Assembly: GCA_945867285.1 (NCBI GenBank)
Contig: CAMBHX010000102.1
Location: 1-5,821, forward strand
DNA length: 5,821 nt
Source of the DNA: Sulfuricurvum sp. IAE1
Lineage (GTDB): Bacteria; Campylobacterota; Campylobacteria; Campylobacterales; Sulfurimonadaceae
Direction of reading: 5' to 3'
Shown here: in pieces, positions 1-5,520 of the stretch
Layout of the letters: each line of letters starts with the position of its first letter
How positions within the stretch are numbered: the stretch's first letter is position 1
Notes under the pieces: generated by a model
The model's input: the letters and a program-made list of their open reading frames with translations, nothing else
Databases searched by the model: none
What the model was told of the DNA's origin: nothing
Translations under genes and position numbers: made by a program

Positions 1-146
1 CATCCAGGAGGACCGTATAAAAATGAGTGAGTGAGAGTGCCACTTTCACACAATAGTCGTAAAGGAGCATCAAGAGCGCATAAGTGTGATTGCCCTACCA
101 CCTCATCAAAGGTTTTTGGGCGAAGAAGATAGGTGAAATCTGCCAT
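1..146 (-). CDS. rarA: RarA/MgsA-type AAA+ recombination ATPase, N-terminal fragment (cut by window edge)
   Basis: RarA (MgsA) is a cytoplasmic clamp-loader-like AAA+ ATPase that acts at stalled replication forks. Only the first 48 codons are in the window, reading leftwards from an ATG at 146..144. The peptide starts MADFTYLLRPKTFDEVVGQS, and the 'LRPKTxDEVVGQ' block followed by an 'L..LYGPPG' strand is the usual opening of RarA and related AAA+ proteins. The Walker A motif begins at residue 45 (GPPG), and its GKT part lies beyond the edge. The start codon overlaps the stop of the pseudouridine synthase gene by one base (TAATG), so the two are probably translationally coupled. The RuvB and DnaX families share this fold, but the residue 8-19 block favours RarA. 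No stop or frameshift is seen; the truncation is only the window limit. Confidence 0.85.
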   Translation of the reverse strand, partial: MADFTYLLRPKTFDEVVGQSHLCALDAPLRLLCESGTLTHSFLYGPPG

Positions 147-1102
147 TATTTTTTGAACTTATTATCACTTTTTGGTTTGTATTTATTGGTTCCAAACACC
201 TCTTCGGTAGGTTTGGTCTTTTTGTCTTTGATAAACTCTCGCTTGGTGGGTTTTTTCACCTCAACAGGCGCGCTCTTCTCTGTAGGTTTTCGCAATTGTT
301 TTGCTTTACCTTGAGCATCTTTTTGTTTCATTTTTTCCGATTTTTCGACGGTATCCAAAAACTCACGCAAGTTAGTATATTCCGCACGCTCCAAAAATCG
401 AACTTTTCCCGTAGGTAAATTATTGAGTTCAATTCCCCCAAAACTAAGGCGTTTTAGATCGACGATTTCGGCACCAAAATGGGCAAAAAAGCGACGTAAT
501 TCACGATTTTGTCCTTCTCCAATAGCCACTTTGAGAATCGAATAATCCCCTTGGTCTTTTTGGATTTGATAGGCATAAAACGGAGCGAAACTCATAGGAC
601 CTGCATCGGCGTATTCGTGTGCCCCTGCACTGGCATCATCAAGCTCTAACCCTTGACCCATTGCGATTTTCATCCCCTCGCTCACGGCACCTTTGATTTT
701 GATACGGTATACCCGTTCCATCTTGGAAGTCATAAGCGCCGTAGCAACCCGTGACGCATCAGTCATGAGCAATAACCCCTCACTGGCAAAATCCAATCGT
801 CCTACTGGGATAAAATGTTTATAATTTTTTGAGAGGCTATCGTAAATCGTTTTACGCTTTTGTGGGTCTTTTTTGGTTACCAGTTCACCACGAGGCTTGT
901 TATACACGATAACCGTAAACTGATCAGTGACCGTAATTTTGGTACCACTAACACTAACGTTAGCGTTTCGTTCATCTACGGATACAGCAGGATTTTTTTC
1001 AATCTCCCCATCGATTCGAACATACCCGTCCAAAATCGCTTGATCCGCTTCACGACGTGAATAAGTCGAATAGTGGGCTATAAATTTGTTAAGTCTCATC
1101 AT
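146..1102 (-). CDS. rluB: RsuA/RluB/RluE/RluF-family rRNA pseudouridine synthase with Lys-rich C-terminal tail
   Basis: This 318-residue enzyme should isomerise a specific uridine of rRNA (probably 23S) to pseudouridine. An S4 RNA-binding domain covers about residues 2-50 (RLNKFIAHYSTYSRREAD). The catalytic domain follows, with the family motif GRLDFASEGLLLMTD at 101-115, where Asp104 is the expected nucleophile. A second conserved block, EGQNRELRRFFAHFG, lies at 196-210. From about 252 to 318 the protein becomes a low-complexity tail rich in Lys, Pro, Thr and Glu, probably disordered. The start at 1102 gives an ATGA overlap with the kdsD stop; the adjacent in-frame ATG at 1099 is equally possible and changes the protein by one residue. 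An AGG lies just upstream (caggtat). It is the middle gene of a kdsD-rluB-rarA run. The family is certain; RluB rather than RsuA or another paralogue is less so. Confidence 0.9.
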   Translation of the reverse strand: MMRLNKFIAHYSTYSRREADQAILDGYVRIDGEIEKNPAVSVDERNANVSVSGTKITVTDQFTVIVYNKPRGELVTKKDPQKRKTIYDSLSKNYKHFIPVGRLDFASEGLLLMTDASRVATALMTSKMERVYRIKIKGAVSEGMKIAMGQGLELDDASAGAHEYADAGPMSFAPFYAYQIQKDQGDYSILKVAIGEGQNRELRRFFAHFGAEIVDLKRLSFGGIELNNLPTGKVRFLERAEYTNLREFLDTVEKSEKMKQKDAQGKAKQLRKPTEKSAPVEVKKPTKREFIKDKKTKPTEEVFGTNKYKPKSDNKFKK

Positions 1103-2067
1103 GATATACCTGCTTGTACGAGAGTATGGAGATGCAATGCACCTTGGATAACACCATTTGTGTCTGTTATGACGAGCAACTGGATTTTTTTGTTTTCGAT
1201 GAGTACCAACGCATCGGAGGCAAGCATAGAACCATCCGTAATGACAAAAGGATTTTTAGTCGCATAGTTGCGTGCAGGAACATTTAGCGAAAACTCTTCG
1301 TCCAACAATGCTCTGCGAATGTCTCCATCACTGAGTAATCCTGTCAATTTCCCCTCACTGTTGATCAACATTGCTGTCCCTAAACGCCCTTCGCTCACCA
1401 CTAAAATCGCCTCTTTAAGAGAAGTGTTTTCATTGACAATCGGGAGATTATCGGATTGCATCAAATCGGACACTTTGACAAACAGCTGTTTGCCCAATGC
1501 CCCTCCAGGATGAAATGAGGCAAAATCTTCTTTTTTAAACTCTCTAGCTTCCATCAAACACACCGCTAACGCATCCCCCAACGCCAAAGTCAACGTTGTG
1601 GAACTAGTCGGAGCGATATTGAGGGGACACGCCTCTTGCGTTACACTAATATCGATAACCACATCACTAAAAGAGGCTAATGTCGAAGAACTACTGCGTG
1701 TCATCCCGATAAGGGGGATATTAAATCGTTTGATGTGGGGTAAAATTGCATTGAGCTCAGGACTCTCGCCGCTGTAGCTAATCGCCAACACCACGTCACC
1801 CTCGCCCATCATTCCCAAATCACCATGAAGCGCTTCAGTAGGATGCAAAAAGAAACTAGGAGTGCCAGTAGAGGCAAATGTAGCCGCCATCTTCGCGCCA
1901 ATCAGACCTGATTTTCCCACACCTGTGACGATAAGTTTGCCCTTGCAGCCCAAAATCATCTCAACGCATCGTGGTATCTCATCCCCAATAGACGCCATGG
2001 CGTCCGTGAGGGTTTGAGCTTCGATTTGGAGTGTTTTTTGGGCGATTGCGATATAATCTTTGTTCAT
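1099..2067 (-). CDS. kdsD: D-arabinose 5-phosphate isomerase (KdsD/KpsF), SIS plus two CBS domains
   Basis: It interconverts D-ribulose 5-phosphate and D-arabinose 5-phosphate, the first step toward Kdo for lipopolysaccharide or capsule, in the cytoplasm. The 322-residue length is normal for the family. The SIS domain spans about 30-180 with TGVGKSG (48-54), HPTEALHGDLG (75-85), SYSGESPE (97-104) and PTSSTT (153-158). Two CBS repeats follow, about 200-255 and 265-322, after the FHPGGALGK linker (185-193). Lys52, Glu104, Glu145 and His186 match the E. coli KdsD residues known to matter for activity (Lys59, Glu111, Glu152, His193) at a constant offset of seven, so the protein is probably active. 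The frame stays open upstream to 2268, but the ATG at 2067 gives the family N-terminus, and a longer start would run into nnr. No good Shine-Dalgarno is seen; a TATAAT lies 6 bp before the ATG. The kdsD and kpsF paralogues cannot be told apart here. Confidence 0.93.
   Translation of the reverse strand: MNKDYIAIAQKTLQIEAQTLTDAMASIGDEIPRCVEMILGCKGKLIVTGVGKSGLIGAKMAATFASTGTPSFFLHPTEALHGDLGMMGEGDVVLAISYSGESPELNAILPHIKRFNIPLIGMTRSSSSTLASFSDVVIDISVTQEACPLNIAPTSSTTLTLALGDALAVCLMEAREFKKEDFASFHPGGALGKQLFVKVSDLMQSDNLPIVNENTSLKEAILVVSEGRLGTAMLINSEGKLTGLLSDGDIRRALLDEEFSLNVPARNYATKNPFVITDGSMLASDALVLIENKKIQLLVITDTNGVIQGALHLHTLVQAGIS
2052..2057 (+). promoter_or_regulatory. Candidate -10 box for the nnr-purN-thiG operon
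   Basis: TATAAT on the plus strand, with a T-run (tgtttttt, around 2032-2039) upstream resembling the T-rich stretches before -10 boxes in Campylobacterota. Predicted +1 is near 2064, leaving about 35 bases of leader before the nnr ATG at 2099. It lies inside the kdsD coding sequence, in the left arm of the inverted repeat. Confidence 0.5.
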
Positions 2068-2073
2068 AAAAAG

Positions 2074-2079
2074 ATTATA
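2074..2079 (-). promoter_or_regulatory. Candidate -10 box for the kdsD-rluB-rarA operon
   Basis: The minus strand reads TATAAT here. Counting the hexamer as -12 to -7 puts +1 at 2067, the A of the kdsD ATG, which would give a leaderless mRNA. A TTGCAT about 19 bp upstream (2099-2104, minus strand) is only a partial -35. Campylobacterota sigma-70 promoters often lack a clear -35, so this is not disqualifying. Assigned from sequence match only. Confidence 0.5.
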
Positions 2080-2098
2080 TCCAAAGTGGGCTTGATTC

Positions 2099-3490
2099 AT
2101 GCAAAACCTATACACTGAGGTCTCCACCCTCGACCAACGATGCTCCCGAACCTTTGATCTCCCCGAAGAGCTCATGATGGAACATGCTGCGATGAGCTTG
2201 GCGCATACTATCCGTACTCGATTTCCCACAGGGACAACTGTCCTTATTGTCTGTGGAGGTGGAAACAATGGAGCGGATGGATTAGCGTTGGCTCGACTGC
2301 TTGAAGGAAGTTATGAGGTATCCGTCTATCTAGCAAGCGATGCAGCTTCTACTTTAGCACTTCAACAACTCAATCGCCTCGAAACTCTAGGGCTAAAACC
2401 TGTTCGAGTGCTTAAAAATGCTGATGTGATTGTGGATTCCCTTTTTGGAAGCGGACTTAATAGACCATTGGATGTAAAAAATAGAAGTTTAATTACTTCT
2501 CTCAATACAATGAGCGGTACTAAAATTGCCTGTGATGTCCCCAGTGGTCTGTATGCTGACGGAACATGTGACGAAAGTATTTTCAAAGCCGACATCACCA
2601 TCACCATGGGGGCACTTAAACGAGGAATGTTTAGTGACAATGCCAAAGAGTTTGTGGGCGAAGTCATAGTCGCTGATCTAGGGGTGCATCACCATCATTA
2701 TGAAACACCTTCAAGCTGGCATTTACTCGAAGAATCCGATAGTAGCCTACCTCATCGGACCAAAACATCTGGGCATAAAGGGACATACGGGCATTTAGCA
2801 GTAATCTGCGGTGAACATACAGGAGCTGCAGTTTTGTGCGGTAGTGCGGCGTTACGTTTTGGGGCAGGTCTTGTGAGCTTGATTAGCAATGAAAATATCA
2901 CTATCCCTTATGAGCTGATGCAATGTCACTCTTTGCGCCCTACCACCAGCGCAATGGCTATTGGAATGGGCTTGGGAACTGAGTTTTGTGATGATGAATT
3001 AACGCAATTATGTAACAATAGCCATCCTATTCTCTTGGATGCTGATATTTTTGCCCATTCTCTCTTCTTAGATCTTTTGAAGCGTCCTGATATCGTCCTA
3101 ACACCGCATCCCAAAGAGTTTACCACCATTTTGAGTATTACCAAACTTTGCGATATCACCGTAGATGAACTCCAAAACAATCGCTTCGGCTACGTCGAAC
3201 TCTTTTGTAGCAAGTTTCCCAATGTCACCTTGTTACTCAAAGGTGCCAACGTCATCATCGGTCGTAATGGTGAATTTTTTATTAATCCACATGGTTCAGT
3301 TGTCCTTGCCAAAGGGGGAAGCGGTGATGTATTGTGCGGGCTTATAGGCGCCTTGCTTGCCCAAGGATATGATCCTCTAAAATCCGCTATACAGGGTTCT
3401 TTGGCTCACACCCTAGCTGCGTCCAAAGTCTCCAAAAATAACTATGCCATGACACCTTTAGATCTCATCGAAAGCATCACCACCTTATGA
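2099..3490 (+). CDS. nnr: Bifunctional NAD(P)H-hydrate repair enzyme (epimerase plus ADP/ATP-dependent dehydratase)
   Basis: Nnr rescues NADH and NADPH that have become hydrated. The N-terminal YjeF_N domain (about 1-205) epimerises R- to S-hydrate, and the C-terminal ribokinase-like domain (about 215-463) dehydrates the S form at the cost of a nucleotide. Visible epimerase motifs are GGGNNGADG (53-61), VDSLFGSGL (112-120) and DVPSGL (146-151). In the dehydratase they are GHKGTYGHLAVI (225-236), the LTPHPKEF block (334-341), LLKGANVIIG (379-388) and GGSGDVLCG (406-414), with Asp410 the likely catalytic base. The length of 463 is slightly short of the roughly 500-residue E. coli protein but both halves are intact. 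A run of four His (197-200) sits just before the interdomain linker. The ATG at 2099 matches the family N-terminus but lacks a strong Shine-Dalgarno. Its stop overlaps purN by four bases. Confidence 0.93.
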   Translation: MQNLYTEVSTLDQRCSRTFDLPEELMMEHAAMSLAHTIRTRFPTGTTVLIVCGGGNNGADGLALARLLEGSYEVSVYLASDAASTLALQQLNRLETLGLKPVRVLKNADVIVDSLFGSGLNRPLDVKNRSLITSLNTMSGTKIACDVPSGLYADGTCDESIFKADITITMGALKRGMFSDNAKEFVGEVIVADLGVHHHHYETPSSWHLLEESDSSLPHRTKTSGHKGTYGHLAVICGEHTGAAVLCGSAALRFGAGLVSLISNENITIPYELMQCHSLRPTTSAMAIGMGLGTEFCDDELTQLCNNSHPILLDADIFAHSLFLDLLKRPDIVLTPHPKEFTTILSITKLCDITVDELQNNRFGYVELFCSKFPNVTLLLKGANVIIGRNGEFFINPHGSVVLAKGGSGDVLCGLIGALLAQGYDPLKSAIQGSLAHTLAASKVSKNNYAMTPLDLIESITTL

Positions 3491-4038
3491 AAAAAATCAT
3501 TGTTTTATTTAGTGGTGAGGGGTCCAACTTGGCTAACATCATCAAACATATTCATAACCAACATGCTAACATCGTGTGTACTATCACCAATAACCCTAAT
3601 GCTGGTGGCATTTCTATCGCCACCAATGCTAACATACCTGTTTTGATTTGTGACAATACACTCTATGCCAATAGAGAAGAGTATGATACGGTTTTAGTAC
3701 AACTGATCCAAAAACACTCTCCTGACTTGGTAGTACTAGCTGGCTTTATGCGTATCCTCACTCCTATTTTCACCAATTCAGTACGTTCTATCAATCTCCA
3801 CCCTTCACTGCTCCCTGCTTTTAAAGGTTCAAAAGCCATCGAACGAAGTTTCCAAAGCGATGAAACAGTATGCGGTGTCACCGTCCATTGGGTCAATGAT
3901 GAACTTGACGGCGGAGACATAATCTTACAAAAAAGCTTTACCAAAGACCTCAATGATACTTTAGAAGAATTTAGCGCTAAAATTCGTCAACTTGAGTATG
4001 AAATTTTGCCTCAAAGCATCATTCATCTTTTAACATAA
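3487..4038 (+). CDS. purN: Phosphoribosylglycinamide (GAR) formyltransferase PurN
   Basis: PurN transfers a formyl group from 10-formyltetrahydrofolate to GAR, the third step of purine synthesis, in the cytoplasm. The protein has 183 residues, a little shorter than E. coli PurN (212). The phosphate loop SGEGSNL is at 9-15. LVVLAGFMRILTP is at 81-93 and INLHPSLLPAFKG at 102-114. The catalytic triad is complete: Asn103, His105 and Asp141 (in NDELDGGD), each three residues lower than E. coli Asn106, His108 and Asp144. The start overlaps the nnr stop in an ATGA, implying translational coupling. The next gene, thiG, follows after a 13-base gap. PurN lies upstream of AIR, the branch-point intermediate used for the thiamine pyrimidine, which gives a loose metabolic link to thiG. 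Confidence 0.95.
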   Translation: MKKIIVLFSGEGSNLANIIKHIHNQHANIVCTITNNPNAGGISIATNANIPVLICDNTLYANREEYDTVLVQLIQKHSPDLVVLAGFMRILTPIFTNSVRSINLHPSLLPAFKGSKAIERSFQSDETVCGVTVHWVNDELDGGDIILQKSFTKDLNDTLEEFSAKIRQLEYEILPQSIIHLLT

Positions 4039-4041
4039 GGA
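4036..4041 (+). promoter_or_regulatory. Shine-Dalgarno site for thiG
   Basis: TAAGGA at 4036-4041, ten bases before the thiG ATG at 4052. Its first three bases are the purN stop codon, so a ribosome finishing purN ends on the thiG binding site. This supports the thiG start and coupling to purN. Confidence 0.75.
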
Positions 4042-4051
4042 ACACCATACA

Positions 4052-4828
4052 ATGCACACATTACAAATCGGAAAATACACCCTCGGTAGCAGACTTATTG
4101 TAGGCTCGGGTAAATATGACAGTTTTGAAACCACCAAAGCAGCCACTCTCGCCAGTGGCTCTGAGCTCATTACCGTAGCGGTACGCCGCCTCAATATTAC
4201 CAATCCCAACGAGGCAAATTTACGTGACACATTTGCAAATACCAACGTCAAATTCCTCCCAAATTCCGCGGGATGCACCACCGCCGAAGAAGCCATTACT
4301 TTGTTTCGCCTTACCCGTGAAGCCACAGGAATCGACCTTATCAAGCTCGAAGTAATCGGTGATACCCAAAAAACTCTCTACCCTGATGTTTTGGAGACCA
4401 TCAAAGCGTGTGAAGTGTTGGCTCGTGATGGATTTACTATCATGGCATACACCAGCGATGATCCCATTATGGCACGCCGTCTCGAAGATGCAGGAGCACA
4501 TGCTATCATGCCTTTAGCCGCACCTATTGGCTCAGGACTAGGTGTACAAAACCGTTATAACATCGTATTTGTACGAGAAGCGGTCACAGTTCCTATCATC
4601 GTTGATGCAGGAATCGGATGTGCCAGCGATGCAGCGCTCGCAATGGAACTCGGTGCCGATGGTGTCTTAACCAACACGGCAATAGCCCAAGCGCAAAATC
4701 CGATGCTCATGGCAGAAGCTATGAAAAATGCCGTAATAGCAGGACGATTAAGCTATCTGGCAGGACGTATACCGAAGCGTCCGTACGCAACAGCATCATC
4801 CCCTATTGATGGAATGATACAATTTTAG
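4052..4828 (+). CDS. thiG: Thiazole synthase ThiG
   Basis: ThiG is a TIM-barrel enzyme that builds the thiazole phosphate of thiamine from deoxyxylulose 5-phosphate, dehydroglycine and ThiS thiocarboxylate. It has 258 residues, the normal length. Lys98 in DLIKLEVIGD (95-104) is the expected Schiff-base lysine. Other family blocks are LIVGSGKY (15-22), TVAVRR (41-46), FLPNSAGC (68-75), MPLAAPIGSGLG (153-164, phosphate binding), DAGIG (185-189) and GADGVLTNTA (201-210). It is third in the nnr-purN-thiG run, 13 bases after purN, with a good TAAGGA site. Its usual partners thiS, thiF and thiH are not adjacent: the gene is followed directly by tRNA genes. No rho-independent terminator is visible after its stop, so some transcription may continue into the tRNA cluster. 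Confidence 0.96.
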   Translation: MHTLQIGKYTLGSRLIVGSGKYDSFETTKAATLASGSELITVAVRRLNITNPNEANLRDTFANTNVKFLPNSAGCTTAEEAITLFRLTREATGIDLIKLEVIGDTQKTLYPDVLETIKACEVLARDGFTIMAYTSDDPIMARRLEDAGAHAIMPLAAPIGSGLGVQNRYNIVFVREAVTVPIIVDAGIGCASDAALAMELGADGVLTNTAIAQAQNPMLMAEAMKNAVIAGRLSYLAGRIPKRPYATASSPIDGMIQF

Positions 4829-4837
4829 CAAACCATC

Positions 4838-4866
4838 TTGACATTTAAAGAACAATAGACTATAAT
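4838..4866 (+). promoter_or_regulatory. Consensus sigma-70 promoter of the tRNA cluster
   Basis: TTGACA at 4838-4843 and TATAAT at 4861-4866 are separated by exactly 17 bp, a perfect match to the sigma-70 consensus. The predicted start is near 4873, about 35 bases before tRNA-Pro. It lies just after the thiG stop. Such a full match suits stable RNA genes, and it probably drives all five tRNAs. Confidence 0.88.
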
Positions 4867-4907
4867 TTCGCCTCACTAATTTGGCTTTGCCACTTTAGAT
4901 GATAGGT

Positions 4908-4985
4908 CGGGGCGTAGCTCAGTATGGTTAGAGTACTTGCTTTGGGAGCAAGGGGCCGGAGGTTCGAGTCCTCTCGCCCCGACCA
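4908..4985 (+). tRNA. tRNA-Pro(UGG)
   Basis: Acceptor CGGGGCG (4908-4914) pairs fully with CGCCCCG (4975-4981), followed by A73 and an encoded CCA. The anticodon stem CTTGC/GCAAG encloses loop TTTGGGA, placing anticodon TGG at 4943-4945, which can read CCN codons. The T arm has TTCGAGT in its loop. First gene of the five-tRNA cluster. Confidence 0.96.
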
Positions 4986-5022
4986 CTGTTATTTTTTAAA
5001 TTTTAAATAAACTCTTTTTTAT

Positions 5023-5100
5023 GGTGGGATTAGCTCAGTTGGTTAGAGCACTGGTTTGTGGTGCCGGGGGTCACGGGTTCGAGCCCCGCATCCCACCCCA
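5023..5100 (+). tRNA. tRNA-His(GUG)
   Basis: Acceptor GTGGGAT (5024-5030) pairs with ATCCCAC (5090-5096). The histidine-specific extra G-1 at 5023 faces C73 at 5097, followed by encoded CCA (5098-5100). Anticodon GTG is at 5058-5060 in loop TTGTGGT. It starts 37 bases after tRNA-Pro, across an AT-rich spacer. Confidence 0.96.
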
Positions 5101-5155
5101 TAATGGTTTATTTAAAAAAACCTCTTTGGTTTTCGATGTTTTAGAAGGTCTTTGT

Positions 5156-5232
5156 GCGTTCGTAGCTCAATTGGATAGAGTAACGGACTTCGGATCCGTA
5201 GGTTATAGGTTCGAACCCTATCGGGCGCACCA
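5156..5232 (+). tRNA. tRNA-Arg(UCG)
   Basis: Acceptor GCGTTCG (5156-5162) pairs with CGGGCGC (5222-5228) with two internal G-U pairs, then A73 and CCA (5230-5232). A perfect anticodon stem ACGGA/TCCGT encloses loop CTTCGGA, giving anticodon TCG at 5190-5192 for CGA/CGG-type arginine codons. It lies 55 bases after tRNA-His; that spacer holds a weak AAAACC/GGTTTT hairpin (5117-5133). Confidence 0.95.
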
Positions 5233-5243
5233 CCGTATAACTC

Positions 5244-5320
5244 GCGTCCTTAGCTCAGTTGGATAGAGCAATGCCCTTCTAAGGCATCGGTCAGAGGTTC
5301 GAATCCTCTAGGGCGTACCA
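5244..5320 (+). tRNA. tRNA-Arg(UCU)
   Basis: Acceptor GCGTCCT (5244-5250) pairs with AGGGCGT (5310-5316), A73 at 5317, encoded CCA at 5318-5320. Anticodon stem ATGCC/GGCAT encloses loop CTTCTAA, giving TCT at 5278-5280 for AGA/AGG codons. The first acceptor pair is a G1-U72 wobble. It starts only 11 bases after the preceding tRNA, so both must be processed from one transcript. Confidence 0.95.
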
Positions 5321-5335
5321 CCTTAGATTTTTTAT

Positions 5336-5419
5336 GCGGATGTGGTGAAATGGTAGACACGCCAGACTTAGGATCTGGTGCCGCAAGGTGTAGGAGTTCA
5401 AGTCTCCTCATCCGCACCA
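5336..5419 (+). tRNA. tRNA-Leu(UAG)
   Basis: A class II tRNA of 84 bases with the long variable arm around 5379-5391. Acceptor GCGGATG (5336-5342) pairs with CATCCGC (5409-5415), then A73 and CCA (5417-5419). Anticodon stem CCAGA/TCTGG encloses CTTAGGA, giving TAG at 5369-5371 for CUN codons. The T arm is AGGAG/CTCCT around TTCAAGT. Last gene of the cluster and next to an integrase gene, so its 3' half is the likely attachment site of a mobile element; the tRNA itself is intact. Confidence 0.96.
5392..5419 (+). other. Candidate attachment site (attL) in the 3' end of tRNA-Leu
   Basis: Inferred from position only. Tyrosine-recombinase elements commonly insert into the T-arm and 3' end of a tRNA gene, restoring it on integration, and an integrase gene begins 101 bases downstream reading away from it. 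The second copy (attR) would be at the far end of the element, outside the window, so the exact core cannot be fixed here. Confidence 0.35.
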
Positions 5420-5484
5420 CCAACTCTCTTTAACCCCCTTAAATACGACTTTCCAATAATATTTTGATAGCATCTTTCCATTTT

Positions 5485-5507
5485 GGTTGCACTAACGGTT
5501 GCACTAA
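5485..5507 (+). repeat. Tandem pair of 11-bp direct repeats upstream of the integrase
   Basis: GGTTGCACTAA occurs at 5485-5495 and again at 5497-5507, a 12-bp period with one intervening C. It lies between tRNA-Leu and the integrase start, close to one helical turn apart. This would suit arm-type integrase or excisionase binding sites, or an autoregulatory operator, but the sequence alone does not show which. Confidence 0.75.
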
Positions 5508-5508
5508 A

Positions 5509-5512
5509 AAGG
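5509..5512 (+). promoter_or_regulatory. Shine-Dalgarno site for the integrase gene
   Basis: AAGG at the end of an A-run, eight bases before the ATG at 5521. It supports this start over the open frame extending upstream to 5443, which has no other ATG. Confidence 0.6.
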
Positions 5513-5520
5513 CAAATCAA

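Larger units (their letters stand above)
2050..2081. repeat. Perfect 12-bp inverted repeat in the divergent kdsD/nnr promoter region
   Basis: GATATAATCTTT at 2050-2061 is exactly repeated in inverse at 2070-2081, around an 8-base centre (gttcataa). The centre contains the kdsD start codon, and each arm carries a TATAAT, one per strand. Predicted transcription starts for both directions fall in the centre, so neither mRNA would contain the whole hairpin. This favours a role in DNA (symmetric promoter or operator) over an RNA structure. Confidence 0.8.

Noticed and set aside
90..314. Plus-strand open frame over the rarA/rluB junction
   Set aside because: It is antisense to two well-supported genes, and its composition reflects the complement of the Lys-rich tail.
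2068..2268. 67-codon N-terminal extension of the kdsD frame to an ATG at 2268
   Set aside because: It is antisense to the conserved start of nnr, and residues match the family only from the ATG at 2067.
2687..2698. His4 run (residues 197-200) of Nnr as a possible metal site or tag
   Set aside because: A short run in the region before the interdomain linker; no other metal ligands are arranged around it, and four His is too short to suggest an engineered tag.
5117..5133. AAAACC/GGTTTT hairpin between tRNA-His and tRNA-Arg
   Set aside because: A six-pair, mostly A-T stem without a proper T-tract is too weak to call a terminator; it may be a processing spacer.
5021..5266. Open frame of 81 codons across the tRNA-His and tRNA-Arg genes
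   Set aside because: It translates tRNA sequence (the familiar 'AQLVRAL...GFEPR' spurious peptide) and has no ribosome-binding site.
5430..5442. TTTAA...TTAAA symmetry around a C-run after tRNA-Leu
   Set aside because: The arms are only about five A/T pairs and there is no T-tract, so it is not a credible terminator.
5448..5519. Minus-strand open stretch reading LVQPLVQPKWKDAIK before a stop at 5448
   Set aside because: Only about 24 codons with no ATG or ribosome-binding site. The LVQP doubling is just the 12-bp DNA repeat read in antisense.
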